Shown piece after piece: positions 59,863-64,000 of a stretch of DNA of 64,000 nucleotides. The notes below the pieces were generated by a model. The model did not search any database, was not told where the DNA came from, and saw nothing but the letters and a program-made list of their open reading frames with translations. A program made the position numbers and the translations under genes. Source of the DNA: Cymbomonas tetramitiformis (Eukaryota > Chlorophyta > Pyramimonadophyceae > Pyramimonadales > Pyramimonadaceae). The stretch covers positions 1-64,000 of the forward strand of contig LGRX02033459.1 of assembly GCA_001247695.2 (NCBI GenBank). Reading direction: 5' to 3'. How positions within the stretch are numbered: the first letter of the stretch is position 1; every line of letters begins with the position of its first letter.

Positions 59863-59908
59863 TTGGAATTTGTTTAGTATAAAATAAATAAATAAATTTA
59901 TTAATTTA

Positions 59909-60616
59909 ATGTTTGAAATTCATAATGCAAACTTTTTCGATATTTTCCCTAAAATAAATGATAATTCCGTAGATTTATTTGTATTAGATTTACCTTATAA
60001 CCAAACCGCTTGTAAATGGGATAAAGAAATAATTGATTTAAATTTATTGTGGAAACATTTGAAGCGTATAGATAAAGAAAAAACATGTTATATTTTTCTA
60101 ACCACAACTAAATTTGGACATAAGATAATTGAAAGCAATAAAGCATGGTTTCGTTACGATCTAGTATATGAAAAGACCGTAGCATTAGGATTTTTTCATG
60201 CAAATCAAATGCCATTGCGAAGTCACGAAATGATTTATATATTTTATAAAAGACTACCTACATTTAACCCGCAAAAAACGCCCGGAAAACCATATTACAA
60301 ATCGAGTGCAAATACTACTAATATATATACCAAACATTGCGCTCGATTACCGACCAAATGTGAAGACGGTTATCGATATCCAAAATCAGTTTTGAAATTT
60401 TCTAACGGAAATTATAAAAGTAGACATACATGTGCTAAACCAATAGAGTTAATGGAATACTTAATTAAATCATATTCAAATGTAAATGATCTCGTTTGTG
60501 ACCCTTTTATGGGTATAGGTTCGACCTTAATAGCGTGCCAAAACACTAATCGAAGGTTTGTTGGTGTAGAATTAGATAGTGAGTATTTCAACGTTGTAGA
60601 AGAATTGATGTTATAA
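59909..60616 (+). CDS. N6-adenine DNA methyltransferase, lineage B
   Basis: 235 residues from ATG 59909. Catalytic DLPYNQTACKW near residue 28; SAM motif CDPFMGIGSTL near 200; conserved LRSHEMIYIFYKR in between. Intact reference for the pseudogene at 4016. Divergent from the ESGPS gene. Confidence 0.85.
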   Translation: MFEIHNANFFDIFPKINDNSVDLFVLDLPYNQTACKWDKEIIDLNLLWKHLKRIDKEKTCYIFLTTTKFGHKIIESNKAWFRYDLVYEKTVALGFFHANQMPLRSHEMIYIFYKRLPTFNPQKTPGKPYYKSSANTTNIYTKHCARLPTKCEDGYRYPKSVLKFSNGNYKSRHTCAKPIELMEYLIKSYSNVNDLVCDPFMGIGSTLIACQNTNRRFVGVELDSEYFNVVEELML

Positions 60617-60645
60617 TGGAAACATTATATGCTAATAGTCAAGAA

Positions 60646-60781
60646 AAGGTAATGGGAATGGGGTAATTGGCATTTTGAAAAACATTTTCTAAATAGCAAA
60701 ATGTATTATACAAAAATACTTTTCTTTATTTGATATACTTTTTAAAACAACCCATTACCACGTACTCATTACCTTTTATTT
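60646..60781. repeat. Small MITE with GGTAATG ends
   Basis: AAAAGGTAATGGG at the left and CATTACCTTTT at the right are complementary. The central ~115 bp recur at 60886-61000 (GCATTTT...CATTTTCTAAATAGC...CCCATTACCACGTACTCATT). Confidence 0.65.
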
Positions 60782-60885
60782 AAATGAATAAATAAATCTA
60801 GGTTAATTTATATTAATCTCTCGCATTCTCTCTCATTCTCTCATATTCTCTCACATTTCTCATATTCTCTCACATTTAATATAAT

Positions 60886-61000
60886 AGCGTAATGGGCATT
60901 TTAAAAAAACATTTTCTAAATAGCAAAACATATCATACAAAAAACTTTTCTTTCTTTGATCTACTTTTTAAAACAACCCATTACCACGTACTCATTACTT
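60886..61000. repeat. Second copy of the GGTAATG element
   Basis: ~85% like 60661-60776. TCTCTCACATT repeats lie between the two copies. Confidence 0.6.
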
Positions 61001-61144
61001 TATATGCTATGGCAATAGGTGATTATATGGGTGCATATTTAAGGTGTTATGACGAAAAGGATAATATGATAGGTGACTTTAATTATCACAAGAAGATAAT
61101 AAAAAGATGGATGGGAGACTTCCATGTGTAGTCATCATGGGAAA

Positions 61145-61990
61145 TATTCGATAATTTTCGTTGACTTTTGGATAATATTCGATGCCTACTCGATAATATT
61201 CGATGACTACTCGATGATATTCCAAGAATTCTCGATGATATTAGATGACTACCCGATAATATTAGATGACTACCCCCTAACATTCGATGCCTACCCGATA
61301 ATATTCGATGACTTCTCAATAATATTCGATGACTACCCCATAAAATTCGATGACTACCCGATAATATTTGATGCCTACCCGATAATATTCGATGACTACT
61401 CGATAATATTCGATGACTACTCGATAGTATTCGATGCATAATCGATAGTATTAGATGACTACTCGATAATATTCGATGACTTCCCGAAGGTAATTGATAG
61501 TATTCGATGATATTCGGTGACCACCCGATAATAATCTGTGACTGCTCGATTATATTCGATGACTGCTCGATAACATTCGATGACTGCTCGATAATATTCG
61601 ATGACTACTCGATAATGTTCGATGACTACTCGATAATATTCGATGACTACTCGATGATGTTCGATGACTTTTCGATTGTATTCGATGTCTGCTCGATAAC
61701 ATTCGATGACTGCTCGATAATATTCTATGACTACTCGATAATATTCCATGACCACTCGATATTATTCGATGACTACTCGATAATATTCGATGACCACTGA
61801 TATTTCGATACATCGATAATATTCGATGATACTCGATAATATTCGATGACTACTTGATAATATTCGATGACTACTCGATAATATTCGATGACTACTCGAT
61901 AATATTCGATGACTACTCGATAATATTTGATGACTGCTCGATAATATCTGCTGACTACTCGATAATATTTGATGTCCACTCGACAATATT
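61145..61990 (+). repeat. 21-bp minisatellite (same family as 53130)
   Basis: About 40 units of CGATAATATTCGATGACTACT with frequent single-base variants. Only the direct orientation is present here. Confidence 0.9.
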
Positions 61991-62039
61991 TATTTGTTCC
62001 GGCGTCGGTTCGTTTGAAGGAAGAGCGAGTGTTAGCTAA

Positions 62040-62187
62040 GGTGATACCTGCTTGCTCGCTAAACCGGTGCTAAAGCGGACCTGTATCGGTTACATTGACA
62101 TTGACCACCAATCGAATTGCGCAAATTCAAAATGAAACACCCGTAGCACCGCTTTAGGTCCGGTTTAGAGAGCACCCTCGCTAGCAC
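62040..62187. repeat. MITE-like inverted repeat
   Basis: GCTCGCTAAACC...CTAAAGCGG at the left pairs with CCGCTTTAG...GGTTTAGAGAGC at the right, ~27-bp imperfect TIR. Followed by a duplicated 34-bp block (CATCGAGTCGCC...) at 62190-62265. Confidence 0.6.
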
Positions 62188-62269
62188 CACATCGAGCATC
62201 GAGTCGCCTACTGTCCCATTTTACGCCTGCATCGAGTCGCCTACTGTCCCATTTTACGCCTGCCGAGAC

Positions 62270-62780
62270 GACTGTCGAAACGCAAAGAACTAAAAATTTT
62301 GCTACCTTTTTCCCTGGGAACTCTAGTATGACAGTATGACATGTATGACATCATATGACACCCCCAAGCACCGCACATGTATTATACGTAAAATTTTGCG
62401 AGGAATCTCACTGTGAAGTCAAAAAATTGAAAAATTTTATTTTTCATGTCTGTTTTTAGCCCTGAATATTAGGAAATAGCCTATTTTATCGAAAAATGTC
62501 CATAAAAGTCGCAAAAATTTATTTTTCAAAAAAAATTCTTTCCAAAACTCTTTTTTATATCGAATATGAATTGCCATAAAAATTTTATGCAAAAAAATTA
62601 TATTCTAAAATTTTGGTAATTAATTTTGCCTTTTTTCGCTCTACGCTTAAAAATAATTCCAAAAAAATAATTTTATAATAATTTTTGAAATAGTTTATCT
62701 TACACAGAATTTCGCGCTGAAAAAGACTATGTTGGCAGAATTTTTTAGAATTGTGCAAAACTTTTTTAATTAATTGTTTT
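62270..62780. other. AT-rich, no gene seen
   Basis: Homopolymer-rich sequence with no ORF of note. Fragments resemble 54190-54260. Confidence 0.4.
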
Positions 62781-62784
62781 TCAT

Positions 62785-63390
62785 TTATTGCAAAGTATTT
62801 GGGATAATAAATTCATTAAAGTTCCTTCTAAAGCCACTTGGATGTGTACTCTTTTTATGTAAATCAATGAATAAGAAATCATGTGCTGATTGAATTGCTT
62901 TATCATAAACTTGAAAAAATGTATCTTGATTAATCTCACCGCTACATTCCTCCGCAATTTTCTCTAGCTCTTTTATATTTTTATTTTTAAAAACTAATAA
63001 ATGAGTTAAATTTCCTCGAATACTTTTATTTAATCCCATTTGATTTGACGTGTAATTTTGTGTAGCAAATAATAATGAGACGCCCAAAGCCCCATTTTTA
63101 AGTTTCCCTTTATGACGGTGAGTAGTTACAAGTTGATTCAATTTAGCTCTTGGCAACATAATGTCGTTTCCTTGTACGTCGTCGAATAAAACCACAATCA
63201 CCGGCTTTTTACCATTATACTTATGTTCGGGTGGATTATACATTGTGTCCTCAAATTCAATCAATAATTCATTTGGAATATCATGAATTGATTTTGTTTT
63301 ATCTTTTAACATTTTATTTAATTTTTTCCATCTCTTTAACTTTTCATGATATTCTTCGTATTCTTGAGCTTCGGTGAGTAAGTTGACTTT
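62785..63390 (-). pseudogene. Packaging ATPase, C-terminal two-thirds (lineage B)
   Basis: LTEAQEYEEYHEKLKRWKKL, Walker B VIVVLFDDVQ, FATQNYTSNQ and FIIPNTLQ. Walker A absent; the upstream frame joins a different small gene at ~63388. Note DDVQ where the 47983 copy has DDCQ. Confidence 0.8.
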
Positions 63391-63512
63391 TCTTCATTAT
63401 TATATTGATTTTTCAAAAGATCACAAAATTTCAAATATTCTTCGTTTGTTAGCTTGGTTTTCACATCATCGACCATGTTTTGAATACCATGAAGATTAGA
63501 AGTAGAAGCCAT
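63388..63512 (-). pseudogene. N-terminal piece of an unknown small virus protein
   Basis: ATG 63512 (MASTSNLHGIQNMVDDVK) after a GGTATATACTCACA promoter-like stretch; fused out of frame to the ATPase remnant. Confidence 0.45.
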
Positions 63513-63600
63513 TGTGAGTATATACCGAAGGGAGTCGGTGTCTTAAAGTTAAAAACATAAACTAACTTAAAAAATAAATATTATAACTTAATTTAATAAA

Positions 63601-64000
63601 ATGATTTCGGTAGTTAAATATAATAATTTTGATATTGAAAAATTGAGTATTGAAAATGTTGATTTTACAAAAATAAAAAGTAAATCTAAACCATATAAGT
63701 TTATAAGTATTCAATATGATCAAAAGCCGTTATACTTAGAAACACCAAAAATGCATTGTCCATTTGGAGTAACAACTTTGAAGGGAGTGACCGGTATAAT
63801 ATTTCGTTTAATTTAGTTGAAGATATGGAAAATATTATATTAGCTATAGAGGATAAAATTGTCAATCATATTTATGAAAATCAAATAAGATATTTTTCCA
63901 AAGATACTTTCAAACTTTCAAACTTGAAAGAACTTTTTAATAGTTCGATTAAAATAAATCAAAATCAAAATTATTCAAATTTATTTAAATGTCAATTAGA
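63601..64000 (+). CDS. Large-DNA-virus-type conserved protein (DUF5871-like?), frameshifted, runs off window
   Basis: First ORF MISVVKYNNFDIEKL...YLETPKMHCPFGV, then after ~63785 the other frame continues with YNISFNLVEDMENI...DKIVNHIYENQIRYF. The motif TPKMxCPFGV followed by a Y-x-[IL]-S-F strand resembles a small protein family I know from NCLDVs and PLVs. Function unknown. Still open at the window end. Confidence 0.5.

Overview
The window looks like nuclear DNA of a unicellular eukaryote (protist or alga; I cannot name it). It is a mosaic of AT-rich, densely packed virus genes and GC-richer repeat-laden DNA. The virus genes form a Polinton-like virus (PLV)/Maverick set: DDE retroviral-type integrase, protein-primed family B DNA polymerase, FtsK/HerA-type packaging ATPase, capsid-like proteins, trimeric-fibre-like proteins, DNA methyltransferases, a SET-domain protein, lipase-like proteins and RING proteins. 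The eukaryotic context is shown by GT-AG intron structure, LTR, piggyBac-like, CACTA-like and hAT-like remnants, MITEs and satellites. No tRNA, rRNA or CRISPR was seen. All three stop codons appear to be used as stops.

Layout. 1-1918: fibre genes on the minus strand, cut by a terminal-inverted-repeat (TIR)-like sequence. 1919-7548: left part of an apparent outer PLV, with decayed small virus genes, a methyltransferase pseudogene and three Cys-rich genes. 7549-42179: an inner PLV with ~260-bp TIRs and a 6-bp target duplication (AGTAGT), inserted in a Cys-cluster/coiled-coil gene at 7543. Inside it are a replication/integration/packaging module (7831-18980), a Cys-rich module (19162-21728), a virion module (21896-29111), an inverted duplicate of the fibre genes (29550-32248) interrupted by a 1.07-kb DNA transposon, junction chimeras (32248-33041), hairpin satellites (34150-35612), a large coiled-coil gene and a Gag-only LTR retrotransposon (37347-40888). 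The right end repeats the left-end genes in inverted order. 42180-50152: remainder of the outer element with lipase, ATPase and transposase fragments. 50153-55200: host-like DNA with a piggyBac-like MITE, a gene whose 111-bp exon is tandemly amplified, and 21-bp minisatellites in inverted arms. 55220-64000: a further scrambled PLV segment, partly of a second lineage.

How the genes fit together: polymerase and integrase would copy and insert the element, the ATPase would package it, capsid and fibre proteins would form a virion, and methyltransferases and the SET protein could modify viral or host DNA and chromatin. Many core genes carry single-base homopolymer frameshifts or nonsense codons, so this copy looks inactivated or imperfectly sequenced. 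Recurrent signals (a TCCACTTAAAGA-type box 22-43 nt before start codons, TATATA next to other start codons, a conserved hairpin spacer) suggest the element's transcription logic.
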